Assembly: GCF_000020985.1 (NCBI RefSeq)
Contig: NC_011296.1
Span: 372,001 to 436,000 of the forward strand
DNA: 64,000 bases
Origin: Thermodesulfovibrio yellowstonii DSM 11347
GTDB taxonomy: Bacteria; Nitrospirota; Thermodesulfovibrionia; Thermodesulfovibrionales; Thermodesulfovibrionaceae
Direction of reading: 5' to 3'
The notes beneath the pieces were generated by a model, which saw only the letters and a program-made list of their open reading frames with translations, made no database searches and had not been told where the DNA came from. This document shows, piece by piece, positions 44,651 to 56,545 of the stretch; positions within the stretch are counted from its first letter, which is position 1; each line of letters starts with the position of its first letter. A program made the translations under genes and the position numbers.

Positions 44651-45165
44651 TTATTTTAACAACTCATCAAGAAATCTTAGAAATTTATTTATTTCACTTT
44701 TATATTTTTTCTTTATTTTCAATGCTTTTTCAGCAACAATTTTAAATTTTTCTCTATCAATATCAACATCGTAGGCATGCCTGAAAAAATGCATGAATGC
44801 TTTCTTTCATATACAAGAATTCCCTCTTTTCTTATTTTTTCCCTAAAAGGAAGTTCGCTGAGTAATCTTATGTCTACTTCTCTTTTAGAATATCTGTTTA
44901 TCTCAGAATAAAGCTTGAGAAGGTTTTCAAAATCTAAGTCTGGTTCCACAGCAATATCAATATCTGAATACTTATTAAACGAAAACTCTACCATTGAACC
45001 ATAAAGGTAAACCCTTTCCACTCCATATTTTTCCCATAGCTTTGAAAGTCTCCTTATCATTGACAATATCTCATCCCGCTCTTTTGTTTTAATAGCTAAT
45101 TTTTTTTCATTTTTTTCTAAAAGATAATTTTTGACTGATTGAATATCTATTTTGCAGCCTTTCAT
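44651..45165 (-). pseudogene. Broken MNT nucleotidyltransferase-HepT toxin-antitoxin remnant
   Basis: A minimal nucleotidyltransferase (MNT) frame starts at the right end: YLYGSMVEFSFNKYSDIDIA has the GS...DxD metal site, and VDIRLLSELPFREKIRKEG and VYER are normal for the family. After VYERK the frame reads an unusual tail (HSCIFSGMPTMLILIEKN) to a stop at 44719. That tail is the out-of-frame copy of a HepT C-terminus: in another frame, 44651-44794 reads MHFFRHAYDVDIDREKFK, IVAEKALKIKKKYKSEINKF, LRFLDELLK. The FFRHAYxxxxD motif is the end of HEPN-type HepT toxins. Most of hepT is therefore deleted and its end is fused out of frame to mnt. The MNT domain itself may still be expressed. Confidence 0.7.
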
Positions 45166-45230
45166 GTTTTGATTATATCACATAGTTTTCAAAAATCTCT
45201 TTACCTCATCAGGATTGAAATAAATTAATT

Positions 45231-45500
45231 GAGGCTGTTCAATCACCAACGGTCATTCCGATGGGTCTTCTCCTTAAAAGAGAAAAGGAGATTCCTCACT
45301 TCGTTCGGAATGACATGGACGAACAGAGGAGATTCCTCGTCGCTAACGCTCCTCGGAGTAACAGAAGAGGAACGCTCATTGGAATGACAGGAAAAAGGTG
45401 CAATGACAGAAAGCGAATCCGAAGGATACATATATTCTCTTACCCTGAGCGAAGCGAAAGGTCTCATCTTTTAGAGCGGAGAAGATTCTTCTTCCGCATA
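45231..45500. repeat. Dispersed repeat element E between the MNT remnant and proB
   Basis: A gap of about 400 bases with no gene. It begins GAGGCTGTTCAAT, then has TCATTCCGATGGG, CTTCGTTCGGAATGACA, GATTCCTCGTCGCTAACGCT with CCTCGGAGTAACAG, and CCCTGAGCGAAGCGAAAGG arms. Frames read across it (SVSDEES and VIPNEVRNLL peptides) are repeat translation products, not genes. Confidence 0.72.
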
Positions 45501-45570
45501 CACGGCATTGGAATAGCAAACTTTTTGGGCAACTCATATTAGAAACCGAAGTAGACAAAAGAAATCAAAA

Positions 45571-47971
<2,401 letters not shown>

Positions 47972-47973
47972 TT

Positions 47974-48288
47974 TTATCCTCCTACAATTTCTTTTATCTT
48001 TATTTTAGTATACCATTGTCTGTGTCCTTTTAGCTTGTGGATAGCTTTTTTTGAAGGAGGACTATAGACAAGAACTTTCTTGTCTTTTTTCTCATCAATA
48101 ACTTCAGCTTTAACTTTTACACCTTCAATATACGGATTTCCTATCTTAAGTCCCTCATTCCCTTTAAAAAGTAAAACCTTATCAAAAATCACTTCCTGCC
48201 CTGGTTCAATATTGAGTTTTTCAATTTTTACTATGTCTCCAGATTTAACTCTGAATTGTTTTCCTCCTGTTTCTATAATCGCGTACAT
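47974..48288 (-). CDS. rplU: 50S ribosomal protein bL21
   Basis: A 104-aa protein: [39 protein letters not shown], and the C-terminal [14 protein letters not shown] signature. It is a 23S-rRNA-binding protein of the large subunit. AAGGAGGTG lies before the ATG. It begins 11 nt after the hisG stop, so it may be read from the hisG promoter. Confidence 0.96.
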
Positions 48289-48299
48289 GAAACACCTCC

Positions 48300-49178
48300 T
48301 TATGGAATTACTTTATTCAATGGATACTCAACAAAACCTGATGCACCTGCATCTTTGAGCTTAGGTAAAAGTTCTCTAACTTTTTTCTCGTTTATTATAA
48401 CTTCTACTGCATACCATTCTTCATCATAAAGCTGAGAAATTGTTGGCGAATGTAATGAATTAAGTAAACATAACACTTTCTTAAGAGAATCCTTTGGAAC
48501 ATTCATCTTGAGTCCTACTTTTTCTTCAGCCAATAAAGCACCCTGAAGAAGCATTGCTATATCCTGCATTTTTTTCTTTTTCCATGAGTTTTTCCATGCA
48601 TTTTTATTTGTAATAAAACGGGTGGTTGATTCAAGAATTGTTTCAATAACGCGTAATTTATTTGCCTTTAAAGACGTCCCGGTTTCTGTTAAATCAACAA
48701 TTGCATCAGCAAGATAAGGTGGTTTAACCTCTGTTGCTCCCCATGAAAAATAAACTTCAGCTTTGATGCCTTTTGATTTTAAATATCTTTTTGTGTATCC
48801 AACAAGCTCAGTAGCAATCCTTTTACCCTGCAAGTCTTCAACTGTTTTTATCGGAGAGTCTTCTGGAACAGCTATAACCCATTTGACAGGCCTAAATCCT
48901 TCTTTTGCATATCTCAATTCAGCAACCTCTATTACATCAACATTTTGCTCAAGAATCCAATCATATCCTGTAAGTCCGCAATCAAGATATCCTTTTTCAA
49001 CATAAACTGGTACTTCTTGGGCCCTCAAAAGCATACCTGAGATTTCTTCATCATCAATTACAGGATAATATGACCTGTGTGAAACATGTATATTGTATCC
49101 TGCCTTCTTAAAGAGCTTTAATGTGGTTTCTTGAAGACTTCCCTTAGGCAATCCGAGTTTTAAGACTTTATCCTTCAT
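48300..49178 (-). CDS. hisG: ATP phosphoribosyltransferase, long form
   Basis: A 292-aa enzyme, first step of histidine synthesis. Catalytic domains carry [31 protein letters not shown], and [18 protein letters not shown] (PRPP loop). The extra C-terminal domain (about 215-292, ending [11 protein letters not shown]) is the histidine-binding regulatory domain of the long, HisZ-independent form. It heads the rplU-rpmA-obgE-proB series, an uncommon neighbour for ribosomal genes. AGGAGGG lies 13 nt before the ATG, a longer spacing than usual. Confidence 0.93.
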   Translation of the reverse strand: MKDKVLKLGLPKGSLQETTLKLFKKAGYNIHVSHRSYYPVIDDEEISGMLLRAQEVPVYVEKGYLDCGLTGYDWILEQNVDVIEVAELRYAKEGFRPVKWVIAVPEDSPIKTVEDLQGKRIATELVGYTKRYLKSKGIKAEVYFSWGATEVKPPYLADAIVDLTETGTSLKANKLRVIETILESTTRFITNKNAWKNSWKKKKMQDIAMLLQGALLAEEKVGLKMNVPKDSLKKVLCLLNSLHSPTISQLYDEEWYAVEVIINEKKVRELLPKLKDAGASGFVEYPLNKVIP

Positions 49179-49217
49179 TTTATTTAGATGTCCCTCCTAA
49201 ATAAATTTAGAAATTTT

Positions 49218-49247
49218 AGTTTAAAATTTTTATTAATTTTCCGTCAA
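49218..49247 (-). promoter_or_regulatory. Predicted promoter of hisG-rplU-rpmA-obgE-proB
   Basis: Minus-strand TTGACG, 18 bp, TAAACT, placing the start about 30 nt upstream of hisG with its AGGAGGG in the leader. It is the only promoter-like pair I found before the ribosomal genes. Confidence 0.45.
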
Positions 49248-49257
49248 CTTTTTTGCC

Positions 49258-49545
49258 ATTCAGGGGCTGCGTATGCGGAAGAAGAATCTTCTCCGCTCTA
49301 AAATATGAGACCATTTACTTCGCTCAGGGTGACAGAATATATGTGTCCTGCGGATTCGCTCTTTCTGTCATTCCACTTTTTCCCTATCATTTGAACTTTT
49401 CTTGTCATTCCAATGCACGTTCCTTTTCCGTCATTCCGAGGAGCGTTAGCGACGAGGAATCTACTTTTTTTTCCCGAGTATCAAAGACTCCTCGCACCCA
49501 TTGAGGAAGTTAGGAATGACAAAAAAGACTGCTCAATTATTAAGG
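49258..49545. repeat. Dispersed repeat element F between hisG and tRNA-Leu
   Basis: A gap of about 440 bases with no protein gene. It contains CTTCGCTCAGGGTGACAG, GTCATTCCGAGGAGCGTTAG with CGACGAGGAATCT, and CGCACCCATTGAGGAAGTTA with GGAATGACA. The right part reads GACTGCTCAATTATT, resembling the GCTGTTCAAT edge of other copies. Confidence 0.7.
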
Positions 49546-49621
49546 GGTATTAAAACCATTGAAATAACCGTTAGTATAAGTTTCTGAATTTAAAGGCTTT
49601 AAAAATCAAGGGGTTATAAAA

Positions 49622-49705
49622 TGCCGAAGGCGGGATTTGAACCCGCACGGCGTTAACACCACCAGATCCTGAATCTGGCGCGTCTGCCAGTTCCGCCACT
49701 TCGGC
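49622..49705 (-). tRNA. tRNA-Leu (anticodon CAG)
   Basis: 84 nt, folding as a class II tRNA. Acceptor stem GCCGAAG / CTTCGGC, anticodon stem CCAGA / TCTGG with loop TTCAGGA (anticodon CAG, reading CUG), long variable arm TGGTGTTAACGCC, T arm GCGGGTTCAAATCCCGC. The CCA end is not encoded. A possible -10 (TAAAAT) sits 7 nt before the 5' end, with TTGAAG 19 bp further upstream. Confidence 0.95.
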
Positions 49706-49937
49706 ATATAGTATTTTAAACTTTTTTATTATCTTTTCTTCAAGAATGAATTCAGAGGGGTATGATTTATATAAAAAATTTATTAAACTATTTAAAAGTT
49801 TTAACAAACCTAAGAATTAAAAATTGATATTATATTTTTGATGAGTCAAATATATCACAATTTTGATTGTCCATCCCCTTGATTTCCTGTCTCATTAATG
49901 TTTGACAATACTTTGATACTTAAAAGGAGGAATTATC

Positions 49938-51551
49938 ATGAAAATTTCAAAACTTATTCAATTAGTAAGTATTACAACACTTTTTTCTTTTATATTTCTT
50001 TTTGTTATTTTTTACTTTACTGGGAAAACTTCTCAGGATAATGTCAGGGAACTTGTGGATAAGGATATTCAGCTTCTTGTTGCGTATAAAGATATTTATG
50101 GACATGGTTCTCAGACATTAGCTTCGGTCAGAAATGTTCTGGCATCTAATGATGAACAGTCAAAGAAAAATGCTGAGAAATACTATAAAGAGTTAGTACA
50201 AACGATTGATGAAACAATAAAAATAGCACCTGCTAACATACAGGAAGAATTGAAAAAACTTCTGAAAATGTGGCAAGACAATCATGTTTTAATAGCAGAA
50301 ATAATTAAACTTACAGAACAAGGTAAAAAAGAAGAAGCCCTTAAGAAATCACAAGAACTTACAAATGGATTCAGAAAAGCAAGAGATATAGTTTTTAATC
50401 TTAGTGATTTGCAAAAATCTAAGTTTTTAAAAGCAAAAGAAAATATGGCAAATACTATGAAAAGAAACTTTTATCTCTTTGCAGGAATATTTGTATTTGC
50501 AGCTCTTTTGACCAACATATTTTTGTTTTTCATGAAAAAATCATTAAAGGTTATCCCAGAGATGGCATTAAAGATGGAAGAGATAGCGAAGGGAGCAGAC
50601 AGAGGTGATATAGGGTCAATAGAGTTTGATAAAAAACTTGAGGAGAGGAAAGATGAGATAGGCTTAATAGCAAGAGGAGTAAGAAAGGTTGATGAATTCA
50701 CTTTATCAGTAATAGAAAATGTAAAGAAATCTCTGGGGACGATTCAATCAGTAATAGGAGCACTTGAGGCAAATGTTGAGACATTAAAAAAGAAAGCAGC
50801 GGAGCAGACATCACAGTCTCATCAAATAGCTACAGCAGCGGAAGAAATGAGTCAGACAATAACTGACATAGCAAAGAATGCTTCTCAGGCATCTGACTTA
50901 GCAACAGAATCACAAAATATTGCACATGAAGGAGTAACACTTTCTGATAAATCAACAACAATAGTCCAATCAGCTAATCATTCAACCACAGAGTTGAAAA
51001 GGACAATAGATTCACTGAATAAGAGAGTAGAGGAAATTGGAGAGATAGTTATAGTTATAAAAGACATAGCAGATCAGACAAATTTGCTTGCTCTTAATGC
51101 AGCAATAGAGGCAGCGAGAGCAGGAGAACAGGGAAGAGGCTTTGCAGTAGTGGCAGATGAAGTAAGGAAACTTGCAGAAAGAACAATAAAATCTACAGAA
51201 GAGATATCACAGAAAATAGAAGCGGTACAGGCAGAATCAAGGGAGTCATTGAAAAGCATGGATGTGACAGCAAGGGAGGTAGCTGAGGCACTGGAAGCAT
51301 TAAATGAAGTAAAGGATGCATTGAACAGAATAGCAGAACATTCAATAAAAGTAAAGGATACAATAACGCAGATAGCTACAGCTACAGAACAGCAATCCTC
51401 AACATCTGATGAGGTAGCCCGTTCAGCAGAGCGTTCAAGCGGGCTTGCTCAGGATGTAAAAATAACATCAGAGACAGTGGGACAGGAAGTGGAAAATCTT
51501 AATGAAGTCATAAAAAAGCTTACTGAGGCTATTAGAGGTACAAAAGTTTAG
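49938..51551 (+). CDS. Methyl-accepting chemotaxis protein with four-helix-bundle-type sensor
   Basis: A 537-aa receptor. TM1 about 9-29, a helical periplasmic domain of about 140 residues, TM2 about 175-197, a HAMP-like region (about 198-260), and a signalling domain with tip [45 protein letters not shown] lies 7 nt before the ATG. It is oriented away from the tRNA gene and followed by a helicase gene. Unlike the PilJ-like receptor it has a full periplasmic domain. No CheA lies beside it, so it may feed the kinase at 8-10 kb or one elsewhere. Confidence 0.9.
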   Translation: MKISKLIQLVSITTLFSFIFLFVIFYFTGKTSQDNVRELVDKDIQLLVAYKDIYGHGSQTLASVRNVLASNDEQSKKNAEKYYKELVQTIDETIKIAPANIQEELKKLLKMWQDNHVLIAEIIKLTEQGKKEEALKKSQELTNGFRKARDIVFNLSDLQKSKFLKAKENMANTMKRNFYLFAGIFVFAALLTNIFLFFMKKSLKVIPEMALKMEEIAKGADRGDIGSIEFDKKLEERKDEIGLIARGVRKVDEFTLSVIENVKKSLGTIQSVIGALEANVETLKKKAAEQTSQSHQIATAAEEMSQTITDIAKNASQASDLATESQNIAHEGVTLSDKSTTIVQSANHSTTELKRTIDSLNKRVEEIGEIVIVIKDIADQTNLLALNAAIEAARAGEQGRGFAVVADEVRKLAERTIKSTEEISQKIEAVQAESRESLKSMDVTAREVAEALEALNEVKDALNRIAEHSIKVKDTITQIATATEQQSSTSDEVARSAERSSGLAQDVKITSETVGQEVENLNEVIKKLTEAIRGTKV

Positions 51552-51707
51552 TTTTGATTTTTGAGAATGTAGGAGCTGAATTTTAGTTATTCCCTAAGGC
51601 TTAAAATAGGAGACTGTTATTTTTTCTCAGTATCTGTTCCTCCTGCGGAAAACGGTTTTTATTCTTATTTAATCTTTTAAATTAAAAGTGTAAAAGTGAA
51701 GGATTTT

Positions 51708-53957
51708 ATGAAAGAAGCAATTCTTCTAAAAGAAAGCCTTTTCAGTCTTGATGGTAAAGGCAAAGCTGTCTATGAGCTTGACGGAATAAAAAAAGAAGCA
51801 GAGCTTGTAAAAAGCTCTACCATACATTCAAGAATACCTTACAAATTTCTTAATCCCCTACAGAGTCTTTTTTATCATCTTTACAAAAATGGAAATGCTA
51901 TTGTATCAGCACCTTCCTCAGCTGGTAAAAGCCTTATAGGATATCTTTTCTTTCTTAAAAATAACAGAGGTGGAATAAAACTTTATTCAGCTCCTACAAA
52001 ATCCTTAGTTTATGAAAAGGCAAGAGAATTCAAGACATTTTATAGCAGCCTCAGCGTAAGAACAGGAGACAATATAGTTGAACTTCTTAAGCCAGTAACA
52101 CAGGAGCTTGTGTTAAGCACCTATGAAAACATGGCTTACACATTCCGTAACAGAGGAGGCTGGCTACAGAATATAGACTGTATTGTTTTTGATGAGATAC
52201 ATCACATTGTAAAGAAATGGATTGTGGAGGAAGCCATAGTTTATGCCATTGAAAGAGGCATTCCAGTTATCGGGCTTTCAGCAACACTTCCTGGTTTAAA
52301 AGAGATTGCAGAATGGATGAACTGTGAGCTTGTCATAAAAAGTGACTGGAGACCTGTTCCTCTTCAGAGAAACCTGCATCTCCTTAAAGATTTTAAACCA
52401 GTAGTTAAAGTGTCGGATGGAGCGGAATCAAAATTAGCTTCAAAAATACTTGGTGCTGTAATGAAATTGAAACAAAATGAAGAAAAGGTGCTTGTTTTTG
52501 TCCCGAAGAAAACTCTTGGCTGGAGAATTCTTGAGTATGCCCAGCAGTATGGCTTATCAGTTATGAATGTAACAGCTCCCTTTGAAGTAAAACTCACAGG
52601 CACTGAAATAGCCTTCCATAATGCTGATATTCCACAGGAAGAAAGACATTTAATAGAAAGGGAATTCAGATATGGCAATCTCAATATTCTCATTGCCACC
52701 CAGACACTTGCCTATGGAGTTAATCTTCCTGCAGACAGAACAATAATTGCAATTAAGGGATGGTTTGATATGCAGAACTTTGTCTACAGATACATACCTG
52801 ATGTTCTTGACATACTTCAGGAAGAAGGAAGAGCCGGCAGACTTGGAATAAAAGAAATTGGATACTCAGACTGGCTACTTTACGGAATAAAGGAAGACTC
52901 TCTTAAAGAATCAATAACTAAAAGCCTCACAGGAACACTGAAAACCGAATTAATGTATACAGAAGCAAGCTCATTCATTGATGCTCTGAGTCTCTGGATT
53001 CCTGTTGGATATCTTTATCTTGGAAGTAGATACAGAGATTTTTTAAAAAAGACCTTTTCCCTTAAAAATGTTTCAGAGTCTGCTGTAAAAGAAATTGAAG
53101 GGTTTCTCAGGCAGAATGGATACATTACTGAAGATTCTCTTACTAAAAAAGGAGCATTCTGCGTAAGAAGCGGTATTCCTCCGCTTAGGTTTGAAGAATT
53201 TTTGATAAGGCTTAACAAAATGGCTGAATTTTCAGAACTTCCAGCAGTTATAAGACCTCTTCTTCACATGAGAAGATTTGATGGACTTTTTCCTTTTATT
53301 GAAAATGCTGAAAGATTTCATAAGGATTTGTCAATGGTTTATAGCAAACTGTCCAGATTTGGCTCTTCCTGTATAAATGACAATACCCATCAGTTTATTT
53401 TCTTTACTGAGGGTTTGACCTTTTATTATCCAAATATTGTTAGTCCTCCTGGAGAGTTTTCAGCAATAAGAACAGATGCTCTGCATCTTATGCGTGCTTT
53501 ACTTGAACTTAGAAAGCTTAAAGTGATGCTACTTTCAAATCAGGAAATACTCTCCCTTGCCCATACCATAAAATATGGAATACCAATCGGATATTCCCTA
53601 TTTGGTGCTATTCCAAAAATAGGACACATAAGAGGAAATCTTCTAAGGATTACTGCACAAAAACTAAATTTAGAAATGCCCCAGTTTGGAATGCCAGCCA
53701 GAGAGTTTTTTGATTCCTTTCTTACAGAAAAAAACTTAAAATTAATGGGTGGTATACTTCTTTCTGAAAGAAAGATACAGAAAGACAGAGTAACGTCAGA
53801 AATTTCAGTTATTGTGCAGATATTAAAGGAAAACAGAGACACCCCACTTATAGATAGAGACATATTAAATACCTTTGGAGTCCTCCTTTACGCCCATAAA
53901 GCTCTTTCAATGAAAAAGGAGGAGTTGATTGAAAGAGTATGCTATGGGACTTACTGA
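51708..53957 (+). CDS. Ski2-like superfamily II helicase
   Basis: A protein of about 749 aa. Walker A SAPSSAGKSLIGY, DEIH box FDEIHHIV, motif III GLSATLPG, motif V ATQTLAYGVNLPADRT and motif VI LQEEGRAGRLG, followed by a winged-helix-like and helical C-terminus. The layout matches Ski2/Hel308-type DNA or RNA helicases. No nuclease or defence gene is adjacent; it lies between two chemoreceptor genes. I chose ATG with GAAGGA close upstream over an in-frame GTG four codons earlier that lacks any RBS. Substrate unknown. Confidence 0.8.
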   Translation: MKEAILLKESLFSLDGKGKAVYELDGIKKEAELVKSSTIHSRIPYKFLNPLQSLFYHLYKNGNAIVSAPSSAGKSLIGYLFFLKNNRGGIKLYSAPTKSLVYEKAREFKTFYSSLSVRTGDNIVELLKPVTQELVLSTYENMAYTFRNRGGWLQNIDCIVFDEIHHIVKKWIVEEAIVYAIERGIPVIGLSATLPGLKEIAEWMNCELVIKSDWRPVPLQRNLHLLKDFKPVVKVSDGAESKLASKILGAVMKLKQNEEKVLVFVPKKTLGWRILEYAQQYGLSVMNVTAPFEVKLTGTEIAFHNADIPQEERHLIEREFRYGNLNILIATQTLAYGVNLPADRTIIAIKGWFDMQNFVYRYIPDVLDILQEEGRAGRLGIKEIGYSDWLLYGIKEDSLKESITKSLTGTLKTELMYTEASSFIDALSLWIPVGYLYLGSRYRDFLKKTFSLKNVSESAVKEIEGFLRQNGYITEDSLTKKGAFCVRSGIPPLRFEEFLIRLNKMAEFSELPAVIRPLLHMRRFDGLFPFIENAERFHKDLSMVYSKLSRFGSSCINDNTHQFIFFTEGLTFYYPNIVSPPGEFSAIRTDALHLMRALLELRKLKVMLLSNQEILSLAHTIKYGIPIGYSLFGAIPKIGHIRGNLLRITAQKLNLEMPQFGMPAREFFDSFLTEKNLKLMGGILLSERKIQKDRVTSEISVIVQILKENRDTPLIDRDILNTFGVLLYAHKALSMKKEELIERVCYGTY

Positions 53958-54253
53958 AATCCATCAAGTAGATACTAAGTAAAAATTTTTATATAGCATT
54001 GTAATATCTGAATTTTTTCATTGAAAATATTATACAATTTTGTTTAACCTATAAATAGCAATAAAATGTTACCAAAATATACATTTTATTGCTACAAAAA
54101 GTAACGCAAATTTAAATGCTCTAATTTTTTCTTTAATTATTAAGACGTTTTATATTTGAAAAAGTCAGGCATGATTTTTGCTGCATTTATTTTTGGTGAG
54201 AAGTGAATTCAAAAAATAATTATGTTCATTGAAAAGAATTTTTTGCAATCAAT
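53958..54253. other. AT-rich gap with a perfect 14-bp inverted repeat
   Basis: No gene is supported here. The notable item is at 54056-54094: TAGCAATAAAATGT and ACATTTTATTGCTA form a perfect 14-bp stem around an 11-nt loop. It lacks a T-tract on either side, so it is not a classical terminator for the helicase. It might be an operator or an element end. Confidence 0.5.
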
Positions 54254-54486
54254 AGGGCTGGTCAATTTCTTTCTGTCATTCCGAAGGGTCTCAATGACCC
54301 TGAGGAATCTCTGATTTGTTCCATTTGAGAAAAAACAGAGGAGATTCCTCGTTGCTTATGTTCCTTGAATGACAGGTGGGGCGGAATGATAGAAAAATGA
54401 GAGATATGATAGATGGATGCAATTTAAAAATAACACAGCTTGTAGTTTATTGATTTTCAATAAATTGCAAGTTTTTGAACAATCTT
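54254..54486. repeat. Dispersed repeat element G upstream of the second chemoreceptor
   Basis: Begins GGGCTGGTCAATTTC, then GTCATTCCGAAGGGTCTCAA and TGACCCTGAGGAATCTCTG, then GATTCCTCGTTGCTTATG. It ends with a hairpin whose right flank reverse-complements to AGATTGTTCAAAAACTTG. The two outer edges are related in inverted orientation, consistent with a small mobile element. Confidence 0.65.
54439..54480 (+). promoter_or_regulatory. Hairpin leader upstream of the second chemoreceptor
   Basis: A 15-bp stem (CTTGTAGTTTATTGA / TCAATAAATTGCAAG, two G-T wobbles) with a 3-nt loop, followed by TTTTTGAACAATC. The copy at 465-504 has the same structure with base changes that keep pairing. In both, a start codon with a strong Shine-Dalgarno lies about 35 nt after the T-tract. 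It could be a terminator, an attenuator, or an element end. Confidence 0.55.
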
Positions 54487-54511
54487 AAACTAAAAAAAGG
54501 AGGGGAAGAGT

Positions 54512-56131
54512 ATGTTTAAGAACCTTACAATTGGTAAAAAACTCGGGATTGGTTTTGGGGTTGTTATAGCATTACTAATAATTCTTGGATTTTTGGTGTT
54601 CACCCAATTGACAGCCATTGAAGGAAAGTTAGGAGATATTGATGAAAGAACAAATAAGCTAAATGATGCAGCAATTATAAGGAAAGAAGTTAAAGATATA
54701 TTGACCACCATAAGAGACATAATGCTGACTGATGATATAAAGCGAAAAGAGGAGATGAAAAAAGAAATTGATGAGCATAGGAAGATTTATAAAGAAAAAT
54801 TTGAAACTTTAGAAAAAGTTACCCGTTCTGAGCAGGGAAAGAAAATACTACAAGAAATAGAAAATGCTATAAAAGATGCTGCATCGGCAAATAATAAAGT
54901 TATAGAACTAAGTTTTGCAGGAAAAAATAAGGAAGCTATAGCATTTTTTAACAAAGAGTTGCCTAAGAAAGTTGAAAGGATTAACAAGTCACTTGATGCT
55001 GCTGTGAGCTTTCAACATGAAAATTTAAGTAAAAGAGTGAATGAAATCAAAACTTCCATTAGAACTCAAATAGTTATATTAATTGTTATATCACTCGCGA
55101 GTGCCTGTATCGGAATTTTCTTTGCTCTCTTCATCTCCCGTTCAGTCAAGAAACCTGTTACCCAACTAAAAGGAGCACTTGAGAAAGTAGCACAAGGAGA
55201 CCTATCAGTTGATATAAGAGTAGAAAGCAAAGACGAACTTGGAATGATTGCACAATCAGTGCATGAAGCAATAACAAGCATAAAACGCCTTATAGCAGAA
55301 TCAAAGACAATCTCAAGCTCTCTTGCATCATCTTCTGAAGAACTTTCAGCAACAACAGAAGAGATATCAAGAAACCTCAAATCCCAGACAGAAAGAGCAA
55401 GCCAGATAGCCTCTGCAGCAGAAGAAATGAGCCAGACAGTAGTTGACATAGCAAAGAACGCATCAAACATAGCAGAAGTAAGTGTAACAACAGCCAGTGT
55501 TGCAAAAGAAGGAAAAGACATGACAATGAACACAGCACAAGAGATAAAAGTAATTGAAGGAGCAATAGGGAAACTTTCAGAAGTAATCAATGTATTAGGA
55601 GACCGTTCTCGTCAGATAGGAGAGATAGTAACAGTGATCAAAGACATAGCAGACCAGACAAATCTACTTGCATTGAATGCAGCAATAGAGGCAGCTCGGG
55701 CAGGAGAGCAAGGAAGAGGCTTTGCAGTTGTTGCAGATGAAGTAAGAAAATTAGCAGAGAGGACAACAAAGGCAACAGATGAGATAGCAGAGATGATAAG
55801 AGGAATACAGACAGAGGTAGATGTAGCAGAGGGTTCAATGGAAGATGCAACGAAAAAGGTGGCAAGTGGAGTTGAGCTAAGCAACAAGTCAGCAGAGATA
55901 CTTGGGCAGATACTGAGCAAAGCACAGGAACTTCAGTCAATGATACAACAGATAGCATCTGCAACAGAGGAGATGTCTTCAGTGACAGACCATATAACAC
56001 AGGATATAGGAAGCATAGCAGAGGGTTCAAAGGAGATATCTCTTGCAGTGGATCAGTCAGCTCAGACAGCAAGTGATATAGCAAGATTGGGTGGAGAATT
56101 AAATACAGCAATAGGAAGATTTAAGGTTTAG
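54512..56131 (+). CDS. Methyl-accepting chemotaxis protein (4HB_MCP type)
   Basis: A 539-aa receptor. TM1 about 13-31, a four-helix-bundle periplasmic domain (about 32-188), TM2 about 190-212, HAMP (about 213-265; VKKPVTQLKGALEKVAQGDL), and a signalling domain with [20 protein letters not shown] at the tip. The signalling half is very similar to that of the receptor at 49.9 kb, while the periplasmic half differs, so different ligands are likely. AGGAGGGG lies before the ATG. The thiamine operon promoter starts about 28 nt after the stop. Confidence 0.9.
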   Translation: MFKNLTIGKKLGIGFGVVIALLIILGFLVFTQLTAIEGKLGDIDERTNKLNDAAIIRKEVKDILTTIRDIMLTDDIKRKEEMKKEIDEHRKIYKEKFETLEKVTRSEQGKKILQEIENAIKDAASANNKVIELSFAGKNKEAIAFFNKELPKKVERINKSLDAAVSFQHENLSKRVNEIKTSIRTQIVILIVISLASACIGIFFALFISRSVKKPVTQLKGALEKVAQGDLSVDIRVESKDELGMIAQSVHEAITSIKRLIAESKTISSSLASSSEELSATTEEISRNLKSQTERASQIASAAEEMSQTVVDIAKNASNIAEVSVTTASVAKEGKDMTMNTAQEIKVIEGAIGKLSEVINVLGDRSRQIGEIVTVIKDIADQTNLLALNAAIEAARAGEQGRGFAVVADEVRKLAERTTKATDEIAEMIRGIQTEVDVAEGSMEDATKKVASGVELSNKSAEILGQILSKAQELQSMIQQIASATEEMSSVTDHITQDIGSIAEGSKEISLAVDQSAQTASDIARLGGELNTAIGRFKV

Positions 56132-56158
56132 TAATTTAAAATCACAAGATTGAGAACA

Positions 56159-56188
56159 TTGACAGATTATGTTCTAAATTTATAGAAT
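56159..56188 (+). promoter_or_regulatory. Predicted promoter of the thiamine operon
   Basis: TTGACA followed after 18 bp by TAGAAT (or after 16 bp by TATAGA), ending about 8 nt before the TPP riboswitch. The transcript would begin with the aptamer. Confidence 0.65.
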
Positions 56189-56195
56189 TAACTAA

Positions 56196-56278
56196 TCCCT
56201 GGGGGAGGTCAAAAGACCTGAGAGTTCCCGATAAGGGAAGACCCCTTGAACCTGATCCGGATAATACCGGCGGAGGGA
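56196..56278 (+). ncRNA. TPP riboswitch (THI element)
   Basis: Conserved core present: GGGGGAGGTC, GACCTGAGAG (the CTGAGA of the THI box), then CCCTTGAACCTGATCCGG and ATAATACCGGCGGAGGGA. P1 is formed by TCCCT and AGGGA. It binds thiamine pyrophosphate and switches off the downstream thiS-thiG-thiE/tenI-thiC genes. The separate thiE at 13.7 kb has no such element. Confidence 0.95.
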
Positions 56279-56303
56279 AAGGGAGAGACTGAGTAAAAAA
56301 CAG

Positions 56304-56332
56304 CCTCTATCCTTCAGGGATAGAGGTTTTTT
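56304..56332 (+). terminator. Riboswitch expression-platform terminator
   Basis: Stem CCTCTATCC / GGATAGAGG with a 5-nt loop and TTTTTT, between the TPP aptamer and the thiS RBS. It indicates control by transcription termination. I did not resolve the antiterminator pairing. Confidence 0.85.
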
Positions 56333-56346
56333 ATTTAGGAGGTTTT

Positions 56347-56544
56347 ATGAAGCTAAAACTAAATGGCAATGACATAGATGTGAAAGCGAAAACAATAGAA
56401 GAACTTTTAAAAGAGCTTGATATAAACCCTCAGAGAGTTGTTGTTGAAGTGAATCTTGAAATTATAAAAAGAGATAGATTTGCTGACTATAAAATAAAAG
56501 AAGGCGATTCTATAGAAATCGTTAATTTTGTTGGAGGAGGATAA
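56347..56544 (+). CDS. thiS: Sulfur carrier protein ThiS
   Basis: A 65-aa ubiquitin-like protein: [33 protein letters not shown], and C-terminal VNFVGGG. The terminal glycine becomes a thiocarboxylate that donates sulfur to ThiG. Its RBS (TTTAGGAGG) lies just after the riboswitch terminator. thiF is not in the window. Confidence 0.93.
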   Translation: MKLKLNGNDIDVKAKTIEELLKELDINPQRVVVEVNLEIIKRDRFADYKIKEGDSIEIVNFVGGG

Positions 56545-56545
56545 A

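Noticed and set aside
45243-45558. Overlapping frames encoding SVSDEES and VIPNEVRNLL peptides
   Set aside because: Repeat-derived translation on both strands; no RBS and no conserved domain.
49253-49504. 83-codon plus-strand frame
   Set aside because: Consists of repeat element F.
49571-49807. 78-codon open frame on the minus strand
   Set aside because: It runs through tRNA-Leu; the peptide with AELADAPDSGSGG is the familiar false translation of a tRNA.
49902-49931. TTGACA upstream of the first plus-strand receptor at 49.9 kb
   Set aside because: The matching -10 would fall on the Shine-Dalgarno, so it cannot drive that gene.
55066-56111. Long antisense frames opposite the second chemoreceptor
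   Set aside because: Serine/leucine-rich shadows caused by the repetitive coiled-coil codons of the signalling domain.
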